From positions 678,746 to 742,745 of the forward strand of contig CAJNOP010000085.1 in the NCBI GenBank assembly GCA_905250075.1: DNA of 64,000 nucleotides. Reading direction: 5' to 3'. Positions 1-13,728 of the stretch are shown here, piece by piece; the stretch's first letter is position 1, and each line of letters begins with the position of its first letter. The position numbers and the translations under genes are program-made. The notes beneath the pieces were generated by a model, which saw only the letters and a program-made list of their open reading frames with translations, was not told where the DNA came from and did not search any database. The DNA comes from Rotaria sp. Silwood1 (taxonomy: Eukaryota > Rotifera > Eurotatoria > Philodinida > Philodinidae).

Positions 1-3000
1 GTTCGGCTATTGATAAATCTTGTGTTTCAATCATAAATTTTTGAACAGTATCTAATTCATTTTGTGTATTCATATATTGAAGTACATTTTCAACAATATT
101 TGATAATGTAAAACTCAATCCACCTAATTTTGAAACTAATTCCGGCCATCGTTGACTAATAAAACGCCAAGTTAATTGTTGTCCACCTGGTTGTACACTA
201 ATACGACCAATAAATGTTGATGAATCTTGTAAACGTATATAATCATTACTTAATGTTTCATTAAGTAATTTTTCTAATAATGTTACATTTCGTGTACATG
301 TTAATGCAAAACCAAAACGATTTTTTTCAACTTGATCATTTGTAAGTTTATATGCATTCTGTATAAATAAATAATCTTCAACTGTACCATTTTTAATACC
401 TTGACAGTAGACAGTTGTACGAAAATCTGGATTGATTGTATTTGTTGGCCCATTTCGCCATTCGTGATATTGTTGTATTGCTTGTTCAACACATTGTTCA
501 TGACCATTTGAACATAAATCACTAATAATAAGAGAACGTAATTGTCGAGATAAATAATCCGATGTAGTTGGAGTTATTGACCATCCAAGATATTGATAAG
601 CTGGTTCTTCTAATATACGAATATATTTTTGTAATTGTTGATATTCAACATTACTTTCATTTTGACCAAACATAACTGTCAAATATTGTAAATTTGTTGA
701 AAAAGCTGAGAATGGAATATAATTTATTTCATTACATAAATATGTTGATAATTCTAATGGTATAATAACATTTAAATCTCCTGAACGTGTTAAACTAAAT
801 GAATCATCAATTAATTGTGCACGTGATACAACAGGAATTTGTGATCTATTTTGTTTTAAAACACTTATTAATAAATTCCAATTTTGATTATCATAATTAA
901 CACGATAAAAACCAAATTCATTTATATTAAATAAAATCCAATCATTTGCTGGTTGAATATTTGTTAAATGATCTGTTTTATTGGGTGATAACCAATAAAA
1001 TGCTGATAATTTTGAATTAATCATATAGTCATATGGTATATACCATTGAAATTCAAGTGGTTTAAATGGATTTATATAACTAGATGAATGATTTAAACTA
1101 TTTGGATCCAGAAGAAAACGTTTTTGATTAAGTGTTACTGTATTATTATTATAATTACGTGTTACAACTAATACTGGATATCCTTCTTGTAATGTCCATG
1201 TATCCATTATTTGTTTTATTGTGTAACCACCAAGTGTAACTGGACTAGTTATATTTGTTAAAAATGCCCATAATTCATCTTGTACAGCATTGCTATATTT
1301 AAAATAATCTAAGTAATTACTTATACCATGAAAAAATGTTGTTTCATTTAAAACAGAATATATCATCCGAAGAATTGATGCACCTTTATCGTCTAAACAA
1401 TAAAACAATCATTTTTTTTTATAAATTATTTCAATAGACTATCAAAACAAAAATATAGGAACATATTTACAAGAAATAGCATCAAATATTGAATTAATTT
1501 CATCTGGATGTGTTACTTCAACACTAATTGGATGACTTGAATAAAGACTATCCATAACAAGTGCACGTTGTACAGTTGCTATGTAAATAAAAGAAAATAC
1601 ATAAATATACATATAATTTTTTCAATTTATATAATCTATTTTACTTGTAACAAATACATCAAGTGCTTCAAATTCTGGATTTGCGTTATGAAGACCAAGA
1701 ACTTCTACCCATGATGCAAATCCTTCATTTAGCCTTTTAAAATACCATAAAAATATAAAATATTTAAAAAAACATATATCTATATATATATTAAATTACC
1801 AAATATCATTCCACCATTTTGGTGTAACAATATTTCCAAACCATTGATGAGCTATTTCATGTGAAACAACTTCACCAACACGAAGTTTATTTGCTAAATT
1901 GCCTGTTTCACTATTATACAGCAATGCCGTTTCACGATATGTTATCAAACCCCAATTTTCCATAGCACCTATTAATATATATATAATCATTGATTCGTTT
2001 TTTCTAATATTATTTTTACTTACCAGCTGAAAAATCTGGTATAGCAAAATGATCACATTTACTCAATGGATAAGGAACATTATATGATTGTTCAAAATAA
2101 GTAATAACATGTGTTGCAACTTCTAAAGCAAAATCTCCTTCACCTTTAATCATTGCTTCTTGTCGTCCACAAACACTAACACTAATATTATTTAATGTTT
2201 GATTTGTTATACATTCAAAATCAGTTAAAACAAATGCAATTAGATATGTTGACATTGGTGGAGTTTGTTCAAAACGTGCTAATAAACGACCATTAGGTAA
2301 TAATTCTGGTTGATTATTATTTAACATTTCACCATTCGATCGTACAACTGTAAAACTTGGATCATAACTTATTGATATTGTAAAATTTGCTTTAAATAAT
2401 GGTTCATCAAAACAAGGAAATACTTGACGAGCAATTGTTGGCTAAAAAGATATAGAATTTTTGTTAAAAAAACAAATCATTAACGATTTATTAAACATAA
2501 ATTGTTACAGAATTGTTTTCTATTGTAAATGATGTTAATGAAAAAATAGGTAATTTCATTTTTCTTCATACTAGAAAATGGGCATTAAAGATATGCGTTG
2601 CTCGCATACAGAGAGATTAGCACCGCAGAAAAGATTTAATCATTGATCGACTCGTTCTCTAGTAAGATAAGATTCGTTGTACTTTATTTGATTTTAATAT
2701 TTATTTATTGAATTTCTATTATAAATCTTAAGAAATTTTAGTTAAAAATTATCCGAATAGAAAAATTGATCTAGCTCAAAACTTAGTGAACTACACTATG
2801 ACGAGCATAGTATATAAATTTTTTGTAAATCTAAATTTGTGCGAATTTTATGACAAAATAGGGTAAAATTGAAACGAGCAATTGATTAGGCATAGATTAT
2901 GTCTGATCTATCAACTATTCGGTTTTCTTAATATTTTCAACTTTATACTATTCTTATAATATCATGCATATAGAAAAAAAAGTTTCTCGAGTTACCGTTA

Positions 3001-6000
3001 GGCGCAATTGTCTCCGACTCGTTTTTAGGTGCAGTGCCCATCTGAGATATGAATACCTTTTTTTTAGGAATAGTTGTGTTTGAAAACAATCTATTTTCGT
3101 TAACTAACTTTTATGAGAAATTTTATTCTAGCGTGTCGAAAAGAATTCTCATATCTTCTAATAATCATAGAGTATACAGACTATATCATAGGTAGATATC
3201 TATTTTAATTCGTAATTAATCTTTAATTTACCTGCATATGTGTTGCACCAATATTATGTGTAATAATTTTTCCTGTTGTTGTATCAGTAACATTATATCT
3301 ACTTAAATAAAATCCTGCCATTTCTCTATCTAATTCTGCTGTATATGCCGATTCGAATTCATATTCCTCATCTTTAATACAACGTTCTCGTAAACGACAT
3401 AAAAGAACTTCTGATGATATAACTAATGTCCAATCACTAATAAGATTATTATTTGTACCAAGACGTGTTAATATAGCATATGATAAACGTAATTGTTTCA
3501 TATGTATACGTAGTTCATTCGTTGAACGTGTACAACGTATACGTATACGTGTATGTCCTGTAAATGTTGTATTAGGTTCTTCATTATTTGAATATATTGA
3601 TTGAAGAAAAACATCAAAATAAAGTTGATATGTTGATGGAAACCAATCATGTGGAAGACGAATTGCAAGTGTTCGATTTAAAAACCATTCTTCTAAATTT
3701 GGTTTTGATTTACTAACCCATTGAATATTTGCACGAATACGTTCAATAGATGCTTTAAATTCAACTTCAGCTGCACCCTAAAAAAAATTAACATAAATAA
3801 AATAAAATAAAATAACATAATATACAAACTTTATCAGTTGTTTGTTCAGCAAATCGTTCAAATTCTTCTAATTGTAATAATGTATTAAATCTTCCTGTAA
3901 CATCTTTAATTAATTCAGCAAAACTAAGTGAACCACCATAATCTCGAAATAATTGTGTCCATCTTGCATGTACAAATGTCCAACATTCTGTTTCAGCAAT
4001 TAAATTTCGACATATTGATCGAATACCACTCAAAACATCTTGTCGACGTATTACATTTTGTTCAGAATTTATATGTATATGAAGTAAATATCGTATTAAT
4101 TCTATATCTCTTGTACATGTTAATGCAGTTTGTATACGTGCTTTTTCTTGTGGATCATTTGATGCTTGATATTCTCGAAGAAGAAATTGAAATCTTGCTC
4201 GATCACCTAATCTTATACTTGTACAATAGACTACACGTCGTTGATTAGCTTCAATTGTATTATTTGATGGTGAATTAAACCATTGTTCAAATAGAACTTG
4301 TGCATGTTTTATACAATGATCAAGATCATAACGACATGCTGTTGATATAATCATATCACGATGAAGTGTATCAAGCCATTTATCTGTTGATGAATTATCT
4401 TCCCAATCAAGTTTATTATAAATAGGTAAAATAAGATCAACCATATATGAACGAAAACGTTCATATAAATAAAGACCTGAACTACTTGATGCAATCATTT
4501 GTTCAATATATTGAAGACCTGAAAGAATACGTTCCCAAACAATATATGAATCTTCTAAATGACTATATTCAAGTAATTCAAAAACAAGTGATGCTGGAAG
4601 AATATCTAAAAAAGATAAAAATTCGTTTTAAATTAATAAAAAGAAAAAAAAAAGAATTAAATGAAGTAGATTTGTTTTTTCTTCTTACTTGGACGTGCTA
4701 AATTAAATGCATCATCAATAAGACCAGCTCGTTCAACAATAGAAAATTTTTTATGATCTATTTTTAATTGTTGAATAATTTTTTTCCAATTTTCTTTATC
4801 ATAATTTGTACGAAAAAATCCTAATAAATCAGGATTAACTAAAATCCATTCATTTGATTGAATATTTATTGTCATATTCATATTAGATTTTGAAAACCAT
4901 ATTAAATTTGTTTGTAATGATGATGATGATTTAATTTTTAATGGTATTGACCATATATAATTATATGGTGATTTTGATGGTTGAGCTTCGGAATCAAATA
5001 AAAATTGTTTTTGACTTATTTTTATTAATTTTTGATCATAATCACGTATTATTTCAACATATGGATAACCCATTTGATCAGTCCATGTACTCATTATATC
5101 ACCTAGACTTGTATTTAATGGTAATTGAATATTATCTTCAAACATTTGTTCACCTAAAGCTTTCCATAAATCATTTTGTGTAGCTGTTGAATATATATGT
5201 CGTGATAAATATTTTGATATACCACGATTAAATGTATCATTACCCATAAAATTTCTCATCATACGTAATAATGATGAACCTTTTGAATAAGTTATTGCAT
5301 CAAAAATACTTGTTAATTGTTCATTATGTATTATTTTCATATTAACAGGATGTGAAAATGAAATAGCATCATTTTGCATAACTGCTAACCAACGATTAGC
5401 AATAAATTGTTCATATAAATCCCATTCAGGATGAAGTTTATCTGTATAAACAAATTCCATCCATTTAGCAAAACCTTCATTTAACCATAAATCATCCCAC
5501 CATGATGGTGATACAAGATCACCGAACCATTGATGTGCTAACTAAATAATAGAAAGAAAATAAAATTTATAATAAGAAAATTTGATTTCTATGTATTTTG
5601 TTTAAACAAACTTCATGCGCAATAACTAATGCAACTTCTTGTTTATTGATTGATGTTGATGTACGATTATTGTAGAAGAGTCGAGTTTCACGATATAAAA
5701 TACATCCAAAATTTTCCATTGCACCTATTCATATAATACATTATAATCTAAGAAAATTTTTATGTTGTATTTCATTAGTAATTGATGTATTTATCATTGT
5801 ACATTTAAAATATTATTTAACATTCAGTAGAAAGTAAAGCTATTAGTCTGGTGGATCATTAGGGCATTTGCCTAGTCAGATCAATGTTGTTGATCTATGT
5901 ACGATGTACTATTATTTTCCCTAGTATTATTTGAAACATAAAATGACGCCAAAAGCTCATGATTTTGTGAGAATATGGATGTGAGTCATCTCTTCAGATA

Positions 6001-9000
6001 TAGTCACTCATGTCCTTCTATCTCTTCGTTGTATGCATGGTCATAGATTGTTTATGATTATATGACATAGTATTGATATAGTGAAAAGCATTTTGATAAA
6101 CCTAGTGTTTCTGGTATGAGAAATATTTTTGAAGATTTATCTTTTTATTTTAATTCGCTATATTGTTCTAGAACTTATCATAATGTTATCTTCAGGAAAA
6201 TAAATCAATTATATATCTGAAACTAGAACGATACTTTATGATAAGATTATAGAACTTAATAGATAAAAAAAAAACAAGAGAAACCTCAGTCAATCAAATT
6301 GATCTTGAAGGTCATCCAGCTCTGTTAAGAAAAAAGAATGATTAAGCTTTTAGTTCTAATTCAAATTTCAATATCACATTAACTATTGAATGTTTTCATT
6401 ATGTAAAACTTTCGAATATTCTTAGCAAAATGATAATATACACATACAGAATCATGCGATTCGTTTAGGATCTTTCAATTCTATGTTTTCTTCATTGCAT
6501 ATTAAGAAAAGAAACTATGAATGATATTTATATCTATTGCATGATGTTTGAGTTTTGTCTTATAATACGTTCGTAAAGATTTTTTATTTTATTTACCTGC
6601 ATCAAAATCTGGTACTGCAATATGATCAACTTTTGATATTGGATAATTAACTTGATATTGTTCTTCAAAATCTTTGATATTTTTTGTTGCTACTTCAAGT
6701 GCATAATATAAATCATTTTTCTTTTCTGACTGTGCACAAATACTTGTTGTTATATTTCCATGTCGACCTGTATTATGTTGTGTTAAACATTCAAAATCAG
6801 CAACAACAAGTGCTAGTAAATATGAACTCATTGGTACAGATTTTTCAAATTCTGTTTTTGTCCAACCATTGGATTGATTTTGTACTGATTCAATAGGCAT
6901 ATTAGACCATACTCGATATTGTTGTTCATGTTCAACAATAATTTTGTATGTTGCTTTCAATGCTGGTTCATCAAAACAAGGTAATGCACGTCGTGCTGAT
7001 ATTGGTTCCATTTGTGAGGCAACTAAATAATGTCGTACTTTATCAGTTGATTTTACATATGAACTAAGATAAAAACCATATGTATCATTTCTTAATTCAC
7101 CTATATATGAAATATTCATTGTAAATTCGGTATTAATTGATATTGTTTGATTAAATATAATAGTAAAAAAATCTCGTTCATCATCAAATATTGTTCGTAT
7201 AACTGATATTCCTAATATGGATATTGTTATTGGATAGCGTACAATAATAAAACGTTTATGTAAAACGATACGATCAGTTGTTTGTATTATTTTAATTCTT
7301 ATATTAACTTCTCCTTCAAATATTGAATAACGAAGATTACTATCAGATAAATTTAAATAAGGTTTTACATAAAGATTATAATGAATAGGAATAGCAAGTG
7401 ATGGTAAACGATGACTAGTTGTATCTGATCCAGTATTATCTGGATGAAGAAATGCTGTTATTCCATTAAGATTTACACGATTCCATTCAATTGCTGCATC
7501 AATTTTATCAAGTGAAAGTTGAAATTGTCGATAAGCAGTTCCTAAAATTTACTAAATTAAAATAAAAATAATTATTATATTAATATTAATAACCTTTATC
7601 AGGAATTGAATTAGCAAATGTAATAAATTCATCACGTTGTCGACTATTAATAAATCGACTTGAAACAGCTTCAATAATACCTGATAAACTTGAACCAGAT
7701 TTTCCCCATTTTAAAAAAAGTTGATCCCAATTATCACGAATCCAATTCCATGCTATTTGATTACCATGTGATGAACGAGCAACACGTTGAATTGATGCAG
7801 CTAAATCTTGATCACGTATAATAGGATTTATTTTTAAATGTTGATTAAGAAACCAAAGTATTAATGATGGATCTTGTGTACAAGCAAGACCATTTAATAA
7901 ATTAAGTGTTTCACTTGCTACATTTTCTTGTTTAAGACGATCCCATAAAAAATTAAATTCTGGTTGAGAACCTTCTCGTATAATTGTACAATAAACCGTT
8001 GTACGAATTGTTGCTGGTATTTGATTTAATGCTGGATTTGAAAGCCAACGACGATAAACTTTTCGTGCTTCTTCAACACATTCTCGATTACCATAACGAC
8101 ATGCAGCTGATAAAATACTTGGTTGAAGTAATGCACGTAACCATTCTTTTGATTGATCTATTGCTTCCCAACCTATTTTATGATATAATGGTAAAACAAG
8201 TTCAAGAAAATATTGTTGAACATCAAGAAGAATTTCTTGACCAGTTAATAAATCTTCTTGAAGTCTCATAGCTGAAAATGCTGCTGTCCATGGAACAAAT
8301 TCAGTTTCATCTTTTAAATAACGTATTAATTCATATGCATCACTTGTATTTACAAGTGATGTACGAGATAATGCAAATATATCATCAATTAAAGCACCAC
8401 GTGTTATTATTGGTATACGAGTATGATCAGATAATAATTGATTTATTATTAAACGAAAATTTCGTGTATCATATTTTGTACGATATATACCGAGATAATC
8501 TGGATTGGATAAAATCCAATCAGAATCTGATGTAGATATTGGTAAACGTATTGATGTATCATTAAGCCAAATGACAGGATTTTTATTTAATTTCTATTTG
8601 AAACGAAAAAAGTAATAAAAGAAGTCAAAGTTTAATATTCGAAATCATAAGTTTGTAGATTAAAAATAATTTTTGAAAAACTATCATATAGATTAATATA
8701 GTAATATTGCGTTTAGCAAAAACCAAAAAGATTAAATAAACTAAGATAAGCTGTTAATGTAAGCTTTTGCAAGACTAATATGTCAAATATGACGTGGATA
8801 CTATTGATTATCATTAAGAGATTGTTTTATTCTATTTATTTTAGGATACATTTCTTCACTGTATTGCTACTTAATCCTTTACAAATGCAATGAGTTGAGG
8901 GGTAGAAAAAAAAAGCTTAACAACAACGTATTTTTGACTTTTGTTTTTTAATAATTTTAAGCAATTGGCTCAAATCCAAATAGTAATTTTTTAATAGCTG

Positions 9001-12000
9001 GTGCAATTTTGTATTTATGCAGTCTCTGTTGAGATTTCATATATAAATGATGATATCAAGGTTTATAAAAAAAAATCGGACACGGCAGTTTTCAGATTCT
9101 CGAAGATAATTTTTGACAATGTCATTTTAAAGAGAATAAAATGAGCAGTTATCGTTATTTCTGCAAATTTTTCTTGAAAAGTAAAACGTATCCCAAAAAC
9201 CGAAGAAGTACGATTTTTAGTTGATCCTTATGATAAATTTCATGTTTTTTTACGATTTTTGTAATACTTTTCATTATCTTGCATTTGAGCTAGATGCTTA
9301 ATATTATAGAAAACAATAAAAAATAAGTTGGTGTTAAACTTTTTCCTATCATCCTAGCTAATATAACCTATGATGTTTAAGGAGTTGCGTAAATATCAAG
9401 ACCCGTTGTGTTCATACGAAAAATGCTGAAGTTTAACTTTTTCACTTAGAGATCGACCAAAATTTGTACTTTGAAATGCCTATTTAGAATTTTAACTTGA
9501 ATTATATTGATATAAAAAAAATATAGTGAGTTCGAACTTGGAAAAAAAACACTGCAGAATCGAGATTGTCTATTTTTCTGCATATTCCAGGGTGGCCAGC
9601 AATCAGTCCTACAAATAAAGCCAGTAGATACCTCGATTTTGATGAAAGTTTTGAACATTTATAGAAATATAAACTTTTAAAAATGTCCAAAATATACAGC
9701 ATGAGATCACTTTGGACATCATTAGAGACTTCAATTACCTAGAAAGCGTGCATTCATTTACCTTAAGCTTGCTTCTGATCACACCTAAATAACTACTTAA
9801 AATTTATAGTCCATTTGAAAGCATCAAAATATATGCATAGCCAATATATGAAAGAATTCCTTATTTTACCTTCGTAACAAACTCTTATTTTAATGCTTTT
9901 GAAAAACATTAAAATTTAATGTCTTAAATTATTTTGTAAATTTTATTTTGAATATACATTTTAAAAGTACATAGTTCGATCTATTTATGAGTGAAAAAAA
10001 TAGGTTCCCAGTATTTTCTATTCGAATACAACAAGCTCCGAACTTTGTTCAAACGCTTATATATCCTAAGTGATTATAATGAGACAGTGATCGTATATCA
10101 ACAAAGTGTGTCATGGTCTATAGGGTATCGAAATTTCTTCTCGTATGATTCAAGACACCTTTTAGAGTGTGTTTTACAAAAATAAAAAAAAAATTTAATT
10201 AAATACCAGATACTGATTAACTTTATTTTTGTTAAAACTTTGATTCGATTATACCAATGGCGATCAAAACCATTTGCCCTTTATCACTAATACATAGATA
10301 AACTTTGTCATAATGAGACACAATACATGATTCGCATAGATTATAATCAATAATATTATCTAAAGACGGAGTAATGTACTCGAAATGTCAGTTTACTAAA
10401 TTTCTACACAACTTGACCTTATACTAGTACTATCACATGAATAACTATCATGGCTTCATTCATGTCTATTATGAATATTTCGTACTTTGTTTGATGTTCG
10501 ATCAAAATATTTGAATGGAATCCACCATTTTTCTTGTTTAATTGTTGTTGAAAAAAGACTAAAAGGTTTTTGATTAATAATCATATAACTTCCAATATTA
10601 AATTGTCGTTGTCGTTCATTTGATGTTACATATTCTCGATTAATTTCAACAATAGGATAACCAGCTTGTTTTGTCCATCCTGCCATAATTTTTTCTACAT
10701 TAATTTTATTTTCTGCAGCATCACTTAAATATCTCCATAAATCTTCTTGTGTTGCTGAACTATAACTTAATGCTTTAAGATAATTTTGTATACCTTTTTG
10801 AAAGACATCTGCACCTAAAAACATTGACATCATTCGTATTAATGTTGCACCTTTATCATATGTTATTGAATCAAATAATTGAAATATATCAGCTGGATTT
10901 GTTGATTCAATACTTATTGGACGTGATGTTGGCAAAGAATCTGCATCCATAAATGGAAAAATTTTTTCGACAACAATTCTTTCATCTTGCATCCATGCTG
11001 GTTCAAGATAATCGGATGCTATTGTTTCCATATAACTCGCAAATCCTTCTTTTAACCATCTATAATAAATTAAATAAATTTATATGGCGTTTTTTTTCTT
11101 GAAAAGAAAGAAAAAAATACTTACAATTCTCCCCACCAGGCTGGTGAAACAAGATTGCCAAACCATTGATGTGCAATTTCATGTGTAACGACTGTCGTTA
11201 TATATTGTTTACGTGATGCTGATACAGTTTTTTCATCAAAAAATAAGCCAACTTCTCGATAAATGGCTAATCCTAAAATTAAAATCAAATGAATATCAGA
11301 CAATGTTGAACTTAACAAGGAAAAAACAAAATATTTTTTTTTTTGTTCTACCATAATTTTCCATAGCTCCAGCACCAAAATCTGGTACAGCAAAATGTTC
11401 TATTTTTGGTAATGGATACAAAATATCAAAATATTGATTAAAAAATTCTAATGATTTCGAAGCTATTTCATCAGCATAAGCTAATTGTGGTAAAATATCA
11501 ATACGTCCACATATTCTTGATGATATATTTGTTGATTGAACAATTCTATCAGGTCGACAACCAAAATCAGATTTTGATGCAACAATTAATGCTAATAAAA
11601 ATGTTGACATTTTTAATGTTGGTGTAAAATGTGTTGTAATTCTTCCATCACCTAAAATTTCTGTTCGTTGAATTTCTCCATTGGACCATACACGTTCAGA
11701 AACATCATGTATAACACTTATATAAAATATAGCTTTTCTAGCTGGTTCATCAATACATGGAAAAACAGTTCGAGCATGTGTAGGTTCCATTTGTGATGTC
11801 ATAAATGTTTTATTCATTCCATTTATATCAATATATCGACTTATATAAAGACCATGTAATTCATGTGATATATTTGCTGAAAAAGTTAAATATAATGTAT
11901 AAGTTTGAGTTGGAATGAATGATGATGAAAATTTTAATCGAATTAATTCACTATAATCATCATATGACCAAGAATCTAATATTGGTAAAGGAGATGTTGT

Positions 12001-12550
12001 TAATGATGAACTAATTATTTGTATTGTTGAATTATTTAATGATAAATCTTTTTGATGAAGTACAACTTCATTTGTTGTTTCAATACAAGTAAATGTATAA
12101 AAAAGAGTACCTTAGAAAAAAAAACATTTTTTTTTTCGTTTATGTAAAAGAAATCTGTAACGAACCATTGTATATTTCTGATGTTAAATTTGGGGCGATT
12201 GTTAATCGATATGCTTCTTGTTGTAAATTTGTTGGTACTCGTGCAACGGGTGGTGCTGATGTTGTTGTTTCAATTAGATGACTTGTTGTTGTTGTTTTAA
12301 TAGGATTACTTGTTGTTCTTTCAATAGGATGACTTGTTGTTGGTATAGTAGATGTTGGCTCAGTAGTTGTTCGCTTTTGATGAACACCAAAATAAATTGT
12401 TAATACCAATAGAGCAATGAATATTGCAAAAATTACAGATAATATTGCCCAGACAACAGTTTTTTTTACATGATACATATTTTTTGAGCCATTTGTAACT
12501 ATGGTTGGATCAGTTGTAGAAATATCAAATAATTCGGATACCATTTTCAA
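1..12550 (-). CDS. Tandem triple M1 zinc aminopeptidase (aminopeptidase N-like ectoenzyme), C-terminus beyond window
   Basis: Type II membrane ectopeptidase expected to remove N-terminal residues from extracellular peptides. Exons, 5' to 3': 12550-12166, 12110-11352, 11272-11125, 11059-10486, 8593-7594, 7541-6597, 5724-5612, 5541-4689, 4605-3830, 3777-3232, 2441-2024, 1968-1800, 1733-1645, 1578-1471, 1392-1; all introns are GT-AG and the frame stays open for about 2,758 codons. Residues 31-56 form one transmembrane helix, followed by a Thr-rich stalk (61-105). Three full M1 units follow. GAMEN lies near residues 376, 1271 and 2173, and HEXXH near 412, 1307 and 2209. The distal Glu comes 18 residues after each HEXXH, and the catalytic Tyr is kept (ITYDKG, ITYSKG, ISYDKG). 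Each unit ends in an ERAP1-C-like helical domain that runs into the next N-terminal domain inside one exon (7541-6597 and 3777-3232). A normal M1 enzyme has one unit of about 900 residues. The start could be Met1 or Met3. Confidence 0.93.
2442..3231 (-). other. Long intron 10 of the triple aminopeptidase gene
   Basis: This 790-bp intron separates GATHMQ from [14 protein letters not shown] in unit 3. It is bounded by GTAAAT and a T-rich AG acceptor. No reading frame or clear repeat was seen inside. Confidence 0.7.
5725..6596 (-). other. Long intron 6 of the triple aminopeptidase gene
   Basis: This 872-bp intron splits the GAMEN motif codon of unit 2 (…DFDAG|AMENFG). The equivalent position also carries an intron in unit 3 (2023-1969, 55 bp). 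In unit 1 the intron lies just after GAMENYG instead. No coding content was seen. Confidence 0.7.
8594..10485 (-). other. Long intron 4 of the triple aminopeptidase gene
   Basis: This 1.9-kb intron interrupts unit 1 between the peptidase domain (exon ending ...TSNK) and the following domain (KLNKNP...). It holds no credible exon. A diverged inverted repeat is visible: about 9395-9480 pairs with about 9945-10045, with shared blocks around the phrases 'ttgtgttcatacgaaaaatgctg' shortened by mismatches and 'gtcgatct'. It is probably an old fold-back transposon. Short reading frames at 9446-9702 and 9991-10185 lie in this repeat and look non-coding. Confidence 0.6.
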
Positions 12551-13728
12551 TTAAAAAGAATTCAATATTGTATCGATATATAACAAGAAAAAACTAATCA
12601 TAAAAACGACTTATAAGGCCATATAATTATATTTATTGAGAATACGAGTTATTTATCAATATGACATGGATAGTATAAAGATAAAATTATGTCATTTAAA
12701 TTTATCATATGACCTGAATAAAGAATAACAAAATTATTCACACCCAAAATAAATAATAATAATAGACAAAGCAAAAATCTACCAAAATTGTATAACTATT
12801 TGTGAAAAAAAATCTCTAGATATAAAACAAAAATAAAGTAGTAAGCGGATGTAAAGATAAATACATAAAATAAGTAGACTAATTTTTGAAACGAGTCTTC
12901 AACGCTCACATCTACACAATTAAATTATAAAGATGAAGAATGACAATGCAGCTGATCTTTAAACATACTAGATACCCACTAGTATGATTCTCTAATGCAT
13001 TTCTTCTTTGTTATTTTCAAAAGAACATAGGACTAGACATGTAGCAAGTTCATTTTTTTTTGTTTTGTTGTCGTTGGGAGTAATCTTTCAAAAAAGGCAA
13101 AAGATGATTGAATTGACTCTTCTTATCGTTCTTTCTCATCATCTAATCTTCGAAAGACAGAGAATTGACTTTCAAATAGCAACATTTATTCGAAAGAGAA
13201 AAAAAAACACACAAAAACGAAATAAGACTTAGATGTCATTAAATTTTACGCGTATTTTTATGTTTAAAGAGTACTTAATAGCCTATTTCTTCTTTTTTTT
13301 TGTTTTTGTTTTAATTAAAACTTAAATAAAATTTTATTAATTAACATACTTGAAATAAATTGTGATTTGTTAGTCGTTAGAAATGAAAAGAAAATATTAT
13401 CATTATTGAATGATAGACTTGATTTATGATATGTATGCTTACATTTCATTGAAGACTAAAGAGAAAAGTACGATGACACAATAATGTGTAACTCAACAAG
13501 AGATAACACTACTCATAGTTAAAGTCAATCTATCATCAAAATAAGCAATAGTAGTTGACAGGATTGATAGACAAGAAAAGAACAAGGCAAAATACTTATC
13601 TATCGTCACTACACGTTCCTTTCTTTTCATGAGAAAATTTTTCCTCATTTTTTTTTTTTTTTTCTTATGATTAGAAAAGAAAAAGAAAAGATTTTCCTTT
13701 GCTTTTTTTTTTTTTTCTTAATTTAAAG
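12551..13728. promoter_or_regulatory. Divergent intergenic region between aminopeptidase and cadherin genes
   Basis: AT-rich spacer that must hold the promoter of the minus-strand aminopeptidase gene and the promoter and first exon(s) of the cadherin gene. No TATA box was assigned with confidence. A signal-peptide-like frame starts with ATG at 13233 (a hydrophobic stretch [13 protein letters not shown] follows an inner Met at 13260), but no convincing donor links it to the first cadherin exon. The stretch from 13670 to 13728 ends in a typical T-rich acceptor. Confidence 0.4.

Noticed and set aside
1..12550. Three separate aminopeptidase genes in tandem
   Set aside because: Unit boundaries fall inside single open exons, and no stop, membrane anchor, poly(A) signal or start context lies between the units.
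13008..13232. Short frame upstream of the cadherin gene as its first exon
   Set aside because: It has no signal peptide, cadherin pattern or donor leading to 13729, and its composition is T/A-tract driven.
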